A stretch of DNA of 64,000 nucleotides from Bin87 sp965204395 (GCA_965204395.1 OZ241987.1:1302001-1366000), one strand, 5' to 3'. Positions 1-9,319 are shown, counted from the stretch's first letter. Translations and numbers: made by a program. The notes: generated from the letters alone by a model not told the origin.

Positions 1-158
1 CGTACGACCGCAAGGTCCAGGTCGGAATATCGCCATGCCGTGCCCTTGGCTCGGGACCCAAACACCCAAACTTCAGCGTCCGGTATATGAGCGACAAGGA
101 TTTCCTCTACCAGCTTTCGATGCGCCGGGTTGAGGTCAATTTCCTTGGTGTTCTTCAT
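1..158 (-). CDS. MNT-family nucleotidyltransferase, N-terminal part (runs off the window)
   Basis: This is the first 52 codons of a minimal nucleotidyltransferase that continues beyond base 1. The visible protein carries the MNT signature GSRAKGTAWRYSDLDLAV, with the Gly-Ser pair and the Asp-x-Asp metal ligands. The ATG at 158 lies inside the last codons of the HEPN gene, so the two genes overlap by 23 bases and are translationally coupled. In MntA/HepT pairs the MNT protein modifies and neutralises the HEPN RNase. That role is inferred from family and context; the C-terminal half is not visible. Confidence 0.8.
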   Translation of the reverse strand, partial: MKNTKEIDLNPAHRKLVEEILVAHIPDAEVWVFGSRAKGTAWRYSDLDLAVV

Positions 159-597
159 CGCCTGCCCTGCTGAGCCGGTTCAACAATCGCACTGCATCTT
201 CCAGGAATCGCGGTGCCACGCGAGACACGTCTGCCGCTTTCTCTTCGTCGTAGTCGTGGCTGGTATCTTGGCGGGCCCCGTTATAGATCAGCCAATCTTC
301 GACGCTATCGATCAGTCTCAACTGACCAGCGGCGCGAATTGCTGACCGATAGCCCAAATCGCCTTCGGGCGGAATATTTTCCTCCGTCTTCATATATCGT
401 TTGACGGTGCGAATGGACATCTCAAAGGTGAACTCAAACCGTTTGATGAGTCCATCTCTCAGCAAATCATCATCAGGGTTCTGACTGTGACGCACCAACG
501 CCTCACGCAATCTCTCGATTGCGCTTTGCAGGTAGGTTAGATTTACCGTCGGTTCCGGCACGTTTGAATTTGGCGCGATGCAGTCCGTTATTACCAA
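136..597 (-). CDS. HEPN-domain protein of the HI0074 (nucleotidyltransferase substrate-binding) family, HepT-like
   Basis: The protein has 153 residues, the usual size for an all-alpha HI0074/HEPN protein. It contains RQDTSHDY near residue 110, an exact RX4HXY motif as found in HepT RNase toxins, preceded by a conserved WLIYNGA segment. It lies directly upstream of, and overlaps, an MNT nucleotidyltransferase, the classic two-gene arrangement. The start is uncertain: the frame opens with TTG at 597, with no clear Shine-Dalgarno, and a strong hairpin lies 2 bases further upstream. Whether the pair is a toxin-antitoxin system or a housekeeping nucleotidyltransferase complex cannot be told from sequence. 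Confidence 0.82.
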   Translation of the reverse strand: MVITDCIAPNSNVPEPTVNLTYLQSAIERLREALVRHSQNPDDDLLRDGLIKRFEFTFEMSIRTVKRYMKTEENIPPEGDLGYRSAIRAAGQLRLIDSVEDWLIYNGARQDTSHDYDEEKAADVSRVAPRFLEDAVRLLNRLSRAGDEEHQGN

Positions 598-598
598 G

Positions 599-633
599 TA
601 GGGGCGAACCCGCCTAAGGCGGGTTCGCCCCTA
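599..633. repeat. Perfect 16-bp inverted repeat (hairpin)
   Basis: Two 16-base arms (TAGGGGCGAACCCGCC and its complement) are separated by TAA. The hairpin sits between the end of the aconitase gene and the start of the HEPN gene. There is no T-run, so it is not a typical terminator. A shorter relative with the same GGGGCGAA/TTCGCCCC ends lies at 12408-12429. Its core CCGCCTAAGGCGG resembles the small palindromes scattered through the window. Confidence 0.85.
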
Positions 634-660
634 GTGCACTTCACCCTCACGCGTGGCGGA

Positions 661-2943
661 TTATCCGCCCGCTTCCTCCAGGTTCTTCATGTAGTTCATC
701 GCGCTGCCCGCTTTGAACCACTCGATTTGGGTCTGGTTCAGCGTGTGGCGCAGGTTGAGGGTCTCCTCGCTGCCGTCGGCGTGCTTCAGAACGGCCTGCA
801 CCGGCACGTCCGGAGCGAGATTGTTCAACCCCAGCAGGCTCATGCGGTCGTCCTCCAGCACGCGATCCCAGTCCGCCGGGTCCTCGAAGGTCAGGGGCAA
901 CAGGCCCTGCTTCTTCAGGTTCGACTCGTGGATGCGGGCGAAACTGCGGACGATGATGGCCGCCGCGCCCAGCATGCGAGGCGATAGGGCCGCATGCTCG
1001 CGGCTGGAACCCTCGCCGTAGTTCTCGTCACCGATGGCGACCCAGCGCAGGTTCTCGGCCTTATATGCCCGCGCGATCTCCGGAATCGGCATGATCTCCT
1101 CGCCCGAGAGTTGGTTCTTGCCCGTGCCGGTGTCCTCGGTATAGGCGTTGTTGGCCGCCAGGAACATGTTGTCGCTGAGGTTGTTCAGGTGCCCGCGGAA
1201 GCGCAGCCAGGGGCCGGCCGGCGAGATCGAGTCGGTGGTCGTCTTGCCCTCGGTCTTGACCAGGATGGGGATGTCCTCAAAGTCGTTGCCATCCCAGGCT
1301 TCCCAGGGCTCAAGGACCTGCAGGCGGTTGCTGGCCGGGTCAACCCGAACCTCAACGTCGCTGCCGTCTTCCGGCGGCTCCACGTACATATCGGTGCCGG
1401 GATCAAATCCGGTCGGGGGTACTTCAGGCGCTTCCGTCGGCGGCTGCAGCATGAACTCGTTGCCATCGGCGTCCACCAGCGGGTCCGTCAGTGGATTGAA
1501 GGCAAGGCTGCCGCCCAGGCCCATGGCAATGGCCAGCTCGGGGCTGGTGATGAAGTTCATGGTGCCCGCGTTGCCATCGTTGCGGCTGGGGAAGTTGCGG
1601 TTGTAGGAGGTAACGATGCTGTTGTCGGTCCCGCGGGCCTCGGGCCGGTTCCACTGGCCGATGCACGGGCCGCAGGCGTTGGCCAGCACCGTGGCGCCGA
1701 TGGACTCCAGGGCTTCCTGCTGACCGTCGCGCTCGATGGTGGCGCGCACCTGCTCCGAGCCTGGAGTTACCAGCAGGCCGGACGCTGCGGTGACGCCACG
1801 GGCCGCCGCCTGGCGGGCCACATCGGCGCAGCGTTCCATGTCCTCGTAGGATGAGTTGGTGCAGCTGCCCACCAGAGCAACCGACACGGTTTCGGGGAAC
1901 CCTTCCTGCTCCACTTCGGCCTTCAGCGCGGAGATCGGGCGCGCCCGGTCGGGCGAGTGCGGGCCAGTGATGTGGGGCTCCAGCGTGGACAGGTCGATCT
2001 CCACGATGTGATCGTAGAACTGCTCGGGCTGCTCTTCAACCTCGGGGTCGGACCGCAGCAGGTGGACGTACTCTTCGGCCAGCGCAACCAGTTCGCCGCG
2101 ACCGGTGGCTCGCAGGTAGGTCGCCATGCGCTCGTCGTAGGGGAACACGTCGCCGGTGGCTCCCAGCTCCGCGCCCATGTTGCAGATGGTCCCCTTGCCG
2201 GTGGCGGAGATCGACGCGGTGCCGGGGCCGAAGTACTCGATGATAGCGTTGGTGCCGCCGGAAACGGTCAACTCGTAGGCCAACTTGATGATCACGTCCT
2301 TGGGCGCGGTCCAGCCGCTCATGGAGCCGGTCAGCTTGACGCCGATGATGCGCGGGTAGCGCACTTCCCAGGGCAGGCCGGCCATCACGTCGGCCGCGTC
2401 CGCGCCGCCCACTCCAATGGCCAGGGAGCACAACCCGCCGCCATTAACGGTGTGGGAGTCGGTGCCGATGATCAGGGCGCCGGGGAAGGCGTACTTCTCG
2501 AGCACCACCTGGTGGATGATGCCGGAACCGGGCCGCCAAAAGCCCATGCCGAAGCGGCGGCTGGCGGATTCCAGGAACTGGTAAACCTCGTTGCTCTCAT
2601 TGAGGGCGTCCTGCAGGTCGGAGGACGCGCCCACGCGCGCCTGGACCAGGTGGTCGCAGTGCACGGTCGTAGGCACGGCCACTCTTTCGCGTCCCGACTG
2701 CATGAACTGCAAAATCGCCATTTGGCCGGTCACGTCCTGGTGCGCCACCCGGTCGGGCCGGAGGTTGATGTAGCTGTCTCCAGGGCGCAGATCGGCGTCG
2801 GCCACGTCGTCCAGGTGAGAGAGCAGGAGCTTTTCCGACATGGTCAGCGGGCGGTTGAGACGGGCTCGAACTTGCGCCAGCTTTTCGTCCATCTTGCGGT
2901 ACGTTTCCCGCACGAATTCCGGCGTGGAATCAATGTTGCTCAT
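661..2943 (-). CDS. acn: Aconitate hydratase (mitochondrial-type aconitase)
   Basis: Converts citrate to isocitrate via cis-aconitate in the TCA cycle, in the cytoplasm, using a [4Fe-4S] cluster. The 760-residue protein has the three cluster ligands: C361 in GSCTNSSYEDM, and C424 and C427 in ACGPCIGQW. The GTDSHT segment and the C-terminal swivel-domain loop GEGSSREHAALSPR are present. The SYEDM form of the cysteine motif is typical of the mitochondrial-type group rather than AcnA/IRP. The gene starts 16 bases after a predicted [2Fe-2S] protein, so the two are probably cotranscribed. Confidence 0.95.
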   Translation of the reverse strand: MSNIDSTPEFVRETYRKMDEKLAQVRARLNRPLTMSEKLLLSHLDDVADADLRPGDSYINLRPDRVAHQDVTGQMAILQFMQSGRERVAVPTTVHCDHLVQARVGASSDLQDALNESNEVYQFLESASRRFGMGFWRPGSGIIHQVVLEKYAFPGALIIGTDSHTVNGGGLCSLAIGVGGADAADVMAGLPWEVRYPRIIGVKLTGSMSGWTAPKDVIIKLAYELTVSGGTNAIIEYFGPGTASISATGKGTICNMGAELGATGDVFPYDERMATYLRATGRGELVALAEEYVHLLRSDPEVEEQPEQFYDHIVEIDLSTLEPHITGPHSPDRARPISALKAEVEQEGFPETVSVALVGSCTNSSYEDMERCADVARQAAARGVTAASGLLVTPGSEQVRATIERDGQQEALESIGATVLANACGPCIGQWNRPEARGTDNSIVTSYNRNFPSRNDGNAGTMNFITSPELAIAMGLGGSLAFNPLTDPLVDADGNEFMLQPPTEAPEVPPTGFDPGTDMYVEPPEDGSDVEVRVDPASNRLQVLEPWEAWDGNDFEDIPILVKTEGKTTTDSISPAGPWLRFRGHLNNLSDNMFLAANNAYTEDTGTGKNQLSGEEIMPIPEIARAYKAENLRWVAIGDENYGEGSSREHAALSPRMLGAAAIIVRSFARIHESNLKKQGLLPLTFEDPADWDRVLEDDRMSLLGLNNLAPDVPVQAVLKHADGSEETLNLRHTLNQTQIEWFKAGSAMNYMKNLEEAGG

Positions 2944-2959
2944 TGTGTTTCACTCCTCC

Positions 2960-3787
2960 TCAGAAGGTAACTGTGCTTCCGTACTTCTCGATCAGCGCCA
3001 TAAAAAGTTTGTGCCGCAGTGGATTGTTGGCGGCAATTTCAGACCGGCGCAGGTAAATTCGATAGACCGTCTCCAGCTGTTCGTCTCCCATCCAGATGGC
3101 GTAGCTGGGCATCCCGTTGCCCAGCGTGCGGTGGATGAACTCCAGCCGACGGACGCGACTGAGTTGCAGGGCGACCCTGCCATCGCCGTCGGTGGTCAAG
3201 ACGGCGATACCGCCGCTCGGGTCGGCCCTCCCGCTGCCGTCCACGAACTCGAGGTCATCCAACGTCGCAGGAATGGATACGGTCGCGGCCGCGTTGTGCA
3301 CCATCGCCACCGCCTCGCCCAAGCCGATGGGAACGTCATCCATGCCGGCGCTGGTATCCAGCAGCACGTTCCGAAGCAGGTCAATGTCGGGCGATAGCTC
3401 GCGAGCTTGCAAGGCGGCCAACGGAGCGGCGCTGTCCGGCAGATGGTCGTTTATAACCTGGCCCAGGTCTTCGGGAATCGGAACGAATTGCACCCGCCCG
3501 CGACGGGTTACGGTAGCCTCGCCGGAGATCGAACCGTAAAGCGCCTTTTCTCCGGACCAGCGCCTCGCCACGTCGAATCTCGGACCATAGGTGCAGCCCA
3601 GGATGCAACCCGCCGTTGTGACCTGCACGTTGCCGGCATCATCGGCGCCGACGGCGTCGTTCAGATCACTCAGGATAGCGTCGGCGTTCCGGCCCCGGTG
3701 ATACCATCGCCCGCAACCGTAATCGTCCGTGCAGACGACGATGTTGACGTCCGGGCGTCTGGAAGATTGTGCGGATGTTGCGGTCAT
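2960..3787 (-). CDS. Thioredoxin-like [2Fe-2S] ferredoxin-domain protein
   Basis: The protein has 275 residues. The N-terminal third has cysteines at 19, 25, 61 and 65 (CTDDYGCGRW and GCILGCTYGP), the spacing expected of thioredoxin-fold [2Fe-2S] ferredoxins. The remaining 200 residues have no motif I recognise. It lies immediately upstream of aconitase on the same strand with a 16-base gap. A role in electron transfer or in assembly and protection of the aconitase cluster is possible but is only inferred from position. Confidence 0.7.
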   Translation of the reverse strand: MTATSAQSSRRPDVNIVVCTDDYGCGRWYHRGRNADAILSDLNDAVGADDAGNVQVTTAGCILGCTYGPRFDVARRWSGEKALYGSISGEATVTRRGRVQFVPIPEDLGQVINDHLPDSAAPLAALQARELSPDIDLLRNVLLDTSAGMDDVPIGLGEAVAMVHNAAATVSIPATLDDLEFVDGSGRADPSGGIAVLTTDGDGRVALQLSRVRRLEFIHRTLGNGMPSYAIWMGDEQLETVYRIYLRRSEIAANNPLRHKLFMALIEKYGSTVTF

Positions 3788-3928
3788 GTCGTTGCCTTGG
3801 TGGGCATACCGGAGAGGTACCCGAAAACGTCCGCCCGGCTGCTGGGCGCCGGGCGGGAGAATGCTGAGACTGTCGCTGCGATGGGTCCGCTCTGCGAAGC
3901 CAGGCGAACGGTCGCGGCCGGCGCGAGA

Positions 3929-4171
3929 CTACTTGTCGAAGTAGTCGTAGTTGATCTTGATGTATTCCTCGTACATGGCCGGCACCGCTTCCTCGGCGAA
4001 GATGGCCGTAACGGGGCACACGGGCTCGCAGGCCGCGCAGTCGATGCACTCATCGGGGCTGATGAAGTACATGTCGTCATCATCGGTGGTATAGATGCAG
4101 TCTACCGGGCAGACATCGACGCAAGCGGCGTCTTTCACGCCGACACACGGCTCGGTAATGATGTAGGTCAT
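3929..4171 (-). CDS. fdxA: 7Fe ferredoxin ([3Fe-4S][4Fe-4S])
   Basis: A small cytoplasmic electron carrier of 80 residues. The first cluster motif is C9-x7-C17-x3-C21 with C25, typical of seven-iron ferredoxins. The second is C42-x2-C45-x2-C48-x3-C52-P. The start MTYIITEPC matches the family N-terminus; the longer open frame upstream has no such match and is not used. A promoter with a TATAAT -10 lies about 95 bases upstream of the start. The acidic tail ending in YDYFDK is also typical. Confidence 0.92.
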   Translation of the reverse strand: MTYIITEPCVGVKDAACVDVCPVDCIYTTDDDDMYFISPDECIDCAACEPVCPVTAIFAEEAVPAMYEEYIKINYDYFDK

Positions 4172-4264
4172 AGCGGCTTTCCCCTCGGTTGGTTTGGTGT
4201 GGGTCTGGGCGACTCCCGGAACAAAGTGGCAGCCGATAGCCCGGGCCACTTCCACAGATGCGAA

Positions 4265-4292
4265 ATTATAGCATGGCGGTAGGGCTATGCAA
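4265..4292 (-). promoter_or_regulatory. Sigma-70-type promoter for the ferredoxin gene
   Basis: Read on the minus strand: TTGCAT at 4292-4287, a 16-base spacer, and a perfect TATAAT at 4270-4265. It faces the ferredoxin gene and possibly the downstream aconitase genes. Confidence 0.65.
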
Positions 4293-4344
4293 CCGGAAAG
4301 GCTTGAATTATCGCTATCCTCGTTCGGTTATAGCCGAGGTCCGG

Positions 4345-4779
4345 TTACACGCGGGTGAACCGTTTCTTGGTGGAAAGGGTGACGAAGGTTTGGGTTTTCT
4401 GGACGCCATCGATGACGCCGATCTGGGTGCGCAGAAAGTCGCCCAGGCTCTCCGCGGATTCCAGGGCGGTCCACACGAAAACGTCGTAGGGCCCGGTGGC
4501 CACCACGACGTAGTGGGCTTCGTCGAGATCCGCAATGCGCTCCGCCACGAAATCGGACTTGCCGGGGCCGGTTTCCAGGCCGATCAGGGCGGTGGTGCCG
4601 TAGCCCATTTTCTCCAGGTTCGGGACGGCCACCACGTGTACGATGTCATCCTTGATCAGACGGCGCAACCGGCGGCGTACGGTGCCTTCGCTCACCCCGA
4701 CTGCCCGGGCAATTTTGGCGTTCGATGCACGTCCATCGGACTGCAGTATCCCGATTATCTTGAGGTCAAGTTCATCCAT
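4345..4779 (-). CDS. Lrp/AsnC-family transcriptional regulator
   Basis: The protein has 144 residues with the standard two-domain layout. An N-terminal helix-turn-helix (MDELDLKIIGILQSDGRAS followed by AKIARAVGVSEGTVRRRLRRL) is followed by an RAM/AsnC ligand-binding domain (about 65-144). It is likely an octamer-forming DNA-binding regulator responding to an amino acid or other small ligand. The start was placed at MDELDLK, the family N-terminus, not at the upstream ATG of the open frame. It has its own strong promoter at 4851-4879. The next gene upstream is a DMT transporter on the same strand, a possible target. Confidence 0.9.
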   Translation of the reverse strand: MDELDLKIIGILQSDGRASNAKIARAVGVSEGTVRRRLRRLIKDDIVHVVAVPNLEKMGYGTTALIGLETGPGKSDFVAERIADLDEAHYVVVATGPYDVFVWTALESAESLGDFLRTQIGVIDGVQKTQTFVTLSTKKRFTRV

Positions 4780-4850
4780 TGGTTGGTTTGACTCCGTGTG
4801 AATCCACCGGAGCGATTCAGAATATCCCCGGCGCAAAAAGTTGACGATTG

Positions 4851-4879
4851 ATAATATTATCTGTTTTGCGGATTGTCAA
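4851..4879 (-). promoter_or_regulatory. Strong sigma-70-type promoter for the Lrp/AsnC gene
   Basis: On the minus strand there is a consensus TTGACA (4879-4874), a 17-base spacer and TATTAT (4856-4851). The surrounding 4840-4930 region is AT-rich for this genome and holds several TTGAC/GTCAA repeats, which could be binding sites for the regulator itself. Confidence 0.75.
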
Positions 4880-4979
4880 CCATCAACGGCTTGCAATTGT
4901 CATGATTCGTCAAATCATAGACGGTATTCCCGCCAAATTGCGTACAGACACGCATCATAAACGTAATGTCGTCGTGCGC

Positions 4980-5948
4980 TTATCCGAGGCTCAGCGTCCC
5001 CACACCGGCCACAATCATCACGATGGACGCGGCCTTGACGGCCAGCGCCTGTGGCGTCAGCGACTCGTCCAGCAACTGCCAGCGCACCCGTGACAGGATG
5101 GTGGACGCCACGAACACAAACAACGGACGCGTCGCCAATACCGCCGCCACCAGCGACGCTGGCCCCAGGCTGTAGGCATACACGCCCAGCAGGATGGAGA
5201 TGGCAGGCATCAACGCCTCGCCGGTGATCAGCATCCCGAGCACCGTGGGCTGCCGCACGCCGCTCCACAAACGGAGGAATGCGTTCCGTCCGCCGCTCAA
5301 CCCCACCATGAAGAAAACCACACCCACCGTCGCTTGCTGGATTCCGAAAACCGTCAGCACCGGGAGGTGCGCATTCAGCGACGCCTTGGTGACCACGAAA
5401 CTGCCGGCGGCGCACAGCGCACTGAGCAACAATATTGCCGGCCCGTACACGGTGGTGCGGTCTCCCAGGTTCAACACCGCCGTGCTGGGCAAGCCTACGC
5501 CCGGCCCGATCCGCCCGAAGGGACGCTCTTGGTACAACCGCACGGAAATCAAAACGGCGCCGGCCACCACCAGGCCGATGCCTCCCCACTGGCCGATGGA
5601 GATGTGCTCGTCCAGGAACAGCATCGCCAGGACGGCGACATAGATAGGGTTGGTCTGGGAGATGGCGACGGCGCGGGACGCCTCCATCAGCCGCATCCCG
5701 CGGAACAGCAGCGCCACCGAGCAGCCCATCAGCAAACCCGCCCCTACCGGATACACCGCCACCTGTCCGGGTGTGCCGTCCGGAATCCCGACCACCAGGG
5801 TGATGATGCTGCCGTATACCATGCCGGCGGCGCCGCACCACAGGCACATGGGCGGCACGCCCTGGAAATGGAAAGACAGCAGGCGTTTGTCGCAGACGCT
5901 GACGAAACAAAAGGCCAGCGAACTGCCCAGCGCTAGTATTGCCCACAT
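4980..5948 (-). CDS. EamA/DMT-family transporter
   Basis: A membrane protein of 322 residues with about ten hydrophobic segments arranged as two EamA repeats. The first repeat contains SRAVAISQTNPIYVAVLAML; a second equivalent lies after residue 170. Members export or import metabolites and amino acids by proton-coupled or facilitated transport; the substrate cannot be inferred. It lies about 200 bases upstream of an Lrp-type regulator on the same strand, a common pairing for amino-acid exporters. Confidence 0.85.
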   Translation of the reverse strand: MWAILALGSSLAFCFVSVCDKRLLSFHFQGVPPMCLWCGAAGMVYGSIITLVVGIPDGTPGQVAVYPVGAGLLMGCSVALLFRGMRLMEASRAVAISQTNPIYVAVLAMLFLDEHISIGQWGGIGLVVAGAVLISVRLYQERPFGRIGPGVGLPSTAVLNLGDRTTVYGPAILLLSALCAAGSFVVTKASLNAHLPVLTVFGIQQATVGVVFFMVGLSGGRNAFLRLWSGVRQPTVLGMLITGEALMPAISILLGVYAYSLGPASLVAAVLATRPLFVFVASTILSRVRWQLLDESLTPQALAVKAASIVMIVAGVGTLSLG

Positions 5949-5969
5949 CGTACGTAGCCTAAACGTCCC

Positions 5970-6365
5970 TCAGCGCACTCCGGCCGGCAGATGATACAGG
6001 CCGAAGCGGGTTACGCTGGCTTTGGCTACCAGGTGGCGAGCCTGACTTTCGGTATAGCGATACCAACTGCGCGCCGCACGCCGGTATTCGTCGTCCTGGG
6101 AAGGCGGAGTGGCCGATAATCGATTCTCTTGATATACCCTCAAGATGTAGGCGCACACGTCAGCAATCGGAATTCCAGCGCTGGTCACTGAGTCAACAAA
6201 TGCGGGAGTATCAGCGACGTGGACGCCGGACGCAGTTTGCGGATTGAAAGGTCCTCGCACGATCACCCCAAAGATGGTTATATCCCAGTCTCTCAGCGCC
6301 GCGAAAAAGTCCTCTGCAAACATACGAGATGCCCGACTGCCTTCAAAGGTCTTCTTCTTGAGCAT
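5970..6365 (-). CDS. Hypothetical protein, possible C-terminal fragment of a DUF3800-type protein
   Basis: The open frame has 131 residues. The segment TSAGIPIADVCAYILR resembles the conserved GIQLADLVAYAIRR region near the C-terminus of DUF3800 proteins. DUF3800 proteins usually have more than 200 residues and begin with a DESG motif, which is absent here; no continuation was found in the other upstream frames I read. It is therefore either a decayed gene or a short unrelated protein. The family match is my recognition only. Confidence 0.35.
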   Translation of the reverse strand: MLKKKTFEGSRASRMFAEDFFAALRDWDITIFGVIVRGPFNPQTASGVHVADTPAFVDSVTSAGIPIADVCAYILRVYQENRLSATPPSQDDEYRRAARSWYRYTESQARHLVAKASVTRFGLYHLPAGVR

Positions 6366-6496
6366 TTCTTACCTTTCGGTTCCGCTTCGGCCCGTTGCAG
6401 ACCCAGCAGATCACGCTTCATAGCATACAGCCCCCGGCTTCCAGCGTGGCATCAACGTCGATGGTCAGGGCAATCGCATTTAGAATTTAGACGCCC

Positions 6497-6645
6497 GACA
6501 CTCCGGCGCAAGTCGAAGATGTCCGCCATAGACGGATGCCGGAGTCCAGAGGTCGCCGAAAGAAGAGAGCGACCGCGAAACCGCCGATTTCAGGCACTGG
6601 ATACCGGCACGCCAGAGGCGCATCTGCGACTTGCGCCGGTATGAC
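6497..6645. repeat. Interspersed inverted-repeat element, copy 1
   Basis: The ends form a 13-bp perfect inverted repeat (CCGGCGCAAGTCG and complement), and the left half is closely similar to 9134-9242. Both copies share the string AAGTCGAAGATGTCCGC and the continuation GGATGCCGGA. Each carries an internal small palindrome (TCCGCCATAGACGGA here at 6522-6536). A second small palindrome arm, GCCAGAGGCGCA, lies near 6615-6627. Confidence 0.7.
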
Positions 6646-7794
6646 GGTGGCCGGGAGAGCCTTATCCAAGGGCCGACAATTGAAATGCGATTGTCCTGCG
6701 TCGATGGTGGCGATCAGCAGGAGCGCATTCAAAACTTTTTGGTCTCGAACAGGTTGGTCATAGTTTCCCCGTAAGGGATAGTGGGTGCGCCAGACCGGGA
6801 CGGTCCGCCGCAATCGTGGATTCCACTTGATGCGGTTTGGTCAAGTTACGTTAAACCGCGTCCCTCCTCTAATCGAACAGAGTGGGTCAAGCCGTGTCGC
6901 TCATTCTCGGTCATCATCGGAGAGCCTCCTACGGGGCGGCGGCCCATACAAAGACGTAATTTCGCTAATCCAGATTTGACTGACAGACAGTCAGAACTGG
7001 TCAATTTGATGACGAATCTCTTCGCAGACCGCTAGCTATCTTGGAACAAACGTCGCCGTCTAATAGATGGCCTTTTTCCAAGATACTTCTACCGAAAGCC
7101 CGCCATCCGCGAAACTGCCGGCAATCCAAGAGCCACGCGGTCACCCAACTCAACCTCTCGGCAAAATTGTGCTGCCAAGGCCACCGACCGGGATTCTACG
7201 GGATGTTATACGTGGAAAGCGACAATCCCGTAACGTGGCTTGACACGGCGATTTTCGCCGGGGATCACAACGCCCGTCCCGGGCAGAGTTTCTAATGCCG
7301 TTGGGGTCCGAGAACCCGGACATGCCCGCAATTTCAGGCGTTTTGGCGAATTGCGAAATCCGTCGGATAATCGGCCGATATCCGACGCACCGGCGCGTGG
7401 AATCAGAGTAGCGCAATTCCCTCTTTTATCATATGTCCTGCCGAGCGCGGATATAGAAACTGGCTGGATGCCGTAGAGCGGACGCTCTGAGTGTGGGACC
7501 TGCAAAGCCCAGTGATCACCGACGATGCTCGTTCCGCTCGCAGAACGTATGCCGACGGACCGAGCCTTTAGGCAGGTATCTTGGTCGTCATCGTCGCTCG
7601 CCGCAGCTATGGCGACCTTCAGCGCCGCATGGCGGCCAGGATGGAGGGGAACGGTGCGCGTGATGTTGAGCATCAAGTCGTCCGTGCCCCAACCGGGCCA
7701 ATGGTAAAATCCCGTAGGCAGTGGATACCTCCGTGCCCCGCTCCTTGTGCCCTGACCAAACCGGCAAACCATCGATGAGAGTGATGGATGCGCC
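6646..7794. other. Long intergenic stretch without a supported gene
   Basis: About 1.1 kb lies between the repeat at 6497 and the binding-protein gene. Open frames exist on both strands, but their translations show no recognisable domain, have unusual composition and run through the start of the next gene. I see no tRNA, and no terminator that I can support. Confidence 0.5.
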
Positions 7795-8982
7795 ATGAGA
7801 TTCCAGTCAACCAAACCTTGCGCTGTGCGCTGCCTCTTCCTCTGGGCCACATTGCTCGCCCTAGCCTGGCTCGTCGTCGCCTGCGCCGGCCAATCGGATG
7901 ACGCTTTCCGCGTCGGCGTGATGGAATCGTTGACCGGACCCGGCGAAACCTACGGCACCGTGGCGAACCAGTCCAAGCAGATGGCCGCCGACGAGATCAA
8001 CGCCGCCGGCGGCATCAACGGCCGACCCTTGGAACTCATCGTCGAGGACTCCCAGTGCAGCGCCCAGGGCGCCGTCGCCGCCTACACCAAGCTCACCGAC
8101 GTGGACGGCGTGAAGATCATCCTCGGCACGTCGTGCAGCAGCGCCATGCTGGGAGCCGCCCCACTGGCCGAGGCAGACGGCACCATCCTGTTCTCCGGCC
8201 TCGCCAGCAACCCCGACATCGCCCACGCCGGCGACTACATCTTTCGTACCCAGATGAGCGACATCCAGGTCGGCATCGACACCGGCAACCAGCTTTGGGC
8301 CGACGGCGTCCGGACACTCGCCACCATCACCGAGTCCACCGACTACGCCGAGGGCGTCCGACGCACCACGGTGGCCCAGTTCGAGAAACGCGGCGGCCGG
8401 GTGGTGGCCGAGGAGTATTACGCGTCGGACATTACTGATTTCCGCACCCAACTCAGCAAGCTGTTTGACGCCCAGCCGGACGCCCTGCACCTTGCGCCCC
8501 AGTCCGAGTTCGCCGCCGGCGCCATCATCAAGCAGGCCCGCGAGGTCGGCTACGACGGCCCCATCTACGCCGAAACTGTCTCCGTAGGCACCACCGCGCT
8601 GGACATCGCCGGCGACGCTGCCACCGGCATGAAGGCCATCACCGCCGACCTGGACCCCGACAACCCCAAGGCGCAGCAGGTGTTGTCCGACTTCAGGCAA
8701 CGCTACAACTACGTCACCCTGCCGTGGCACCTGGGGTCGGCGTACGACGACGTGTACATCGCCGCCGAATGTCTCAAGCAGACCAACGACGACCAGGATG
8801 CCGACGGCTTCCGCGACTGCATGTACGACATCACCTGGAGCGGCGCCATCGGCAACGACTACAGTTTCGACGAACAGGGCGAGGTCGTCGGCTTGTCCCG
8901 CCTGGTGGTCGAGGTGCTGCCCACGACGGAAAGAACGCCCGACCGCAAATACCGCGCCCTGGGACCGGCGCCGAAGGAGTAG
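7795..8982 (+). CDS. Branched-chain amino-acid-type ABC transporter substrate-binding lipoprotein
   Basis: The protein has 395 residues. The N-terminus is a lipoprotein signal with the lipobox LVVAC and the modified cysteine at residue 30, so it is anchored at the outer face of the membrane. The mature part matches the Peripla_BP_6/LivK type: FRVGVMESLTGPGETYG at the start, NAAGGINGRPLELIVED near residue 85, and ligand-pocket segments GTSCSSAMLG and LFSGLAS. No permease or ATPase genes are adjacent, so it works with components encoded elsewhere or has a sensing role. The substrate is not predictable. Confidence 0.88.
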   Translation: MRFQSTKPCAVRCLFLWATLLALAWLVVACAGQSDDAFRVGVMESLTGPGETYGTVANQSKQMAADEINAAGGINGRPLELIVEDSQCSAQGAVAAYTKLTDVDGVKIILGTSCSSAMLGAAPLAEADGTILFSGLASNPDIAHAGDYIFRTQMSDIQVGIDTGNQLWADGVRTLATITESTDYAEGVRRTTVAQFEKRGGRVVAEEYYASDITDFRTQLSKLFDAQPDALHLAPQSEFAAGAIIKQAREVGYDGPIYAETVSVGTTALDIAGDAATGMKAITADLDPDNPKAQQVLSDFRQRYNYVTLPWHLGSAYDDVYIAAECLKQTNDDQDADGFRDCMYDITWSGAIGNDYSFDEQGEVVGLSRLVVEVLPTTERTPDRKYRALGPAPKE

Positions 8983-9133
8983 GAACCACGCCCAACCGAA
9001 AAACCCTGCCTGGCTATGGTTGATCCTGTACGACATAACCTCCGCCGGCGCGCTTGCCCTGCCGGCCATCCTGCCTACATCGGAAATCGGGCAATAGAAT
9101 TACTGATGCGTGAGCGATTCGCTAAACTACTCA

Positions 9134-9242
9134 GTCATCCCGGCGAAAGTCGAAGATGTCCGCAGTAGGCGGATGCCGGAATCCGGAGTTTGCTGCTACA
9201 AAGACGTCCTGGATTCCCGCTTTCGTGGGAATGACGGTGGTG
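9134..9242. repeat. Interspersed inverted-repeat element, copy 2
   Basis: Begins CATCCCGGCGAAAGTCG and ends with CCCGCTTTCGTGGGAATGAC, forming an imperfect long inverted repeat. It shares its left half with 6497-6560 and contains the small palindrome TCCGCAGTAGGCGGA at 9159-9173. Resembles the widespread CATTCCCGCGAAAGCGGG type of REP-like intergenic element. Confidence 0.7.
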
Positions 9243-9319
9243 TACCGAGGTTTAGTTATCAATGCACGCATCAGTAAGTTGAAGATCAAACGCCGGTAGG
9301 TTGAAACAAGAGGATAAAC

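Noticed and set aside
599..633. Rho-independent terminator after aconitase
   Set aside because: A strong stem, but no T-run on either strand.
7206..7850. Minus-strand open frame of 214 codons
   Set aside because: It runs through the start of the binding-protein gene, has no recognisable domain and no ribosome-binding site; its length is explained by high GC.
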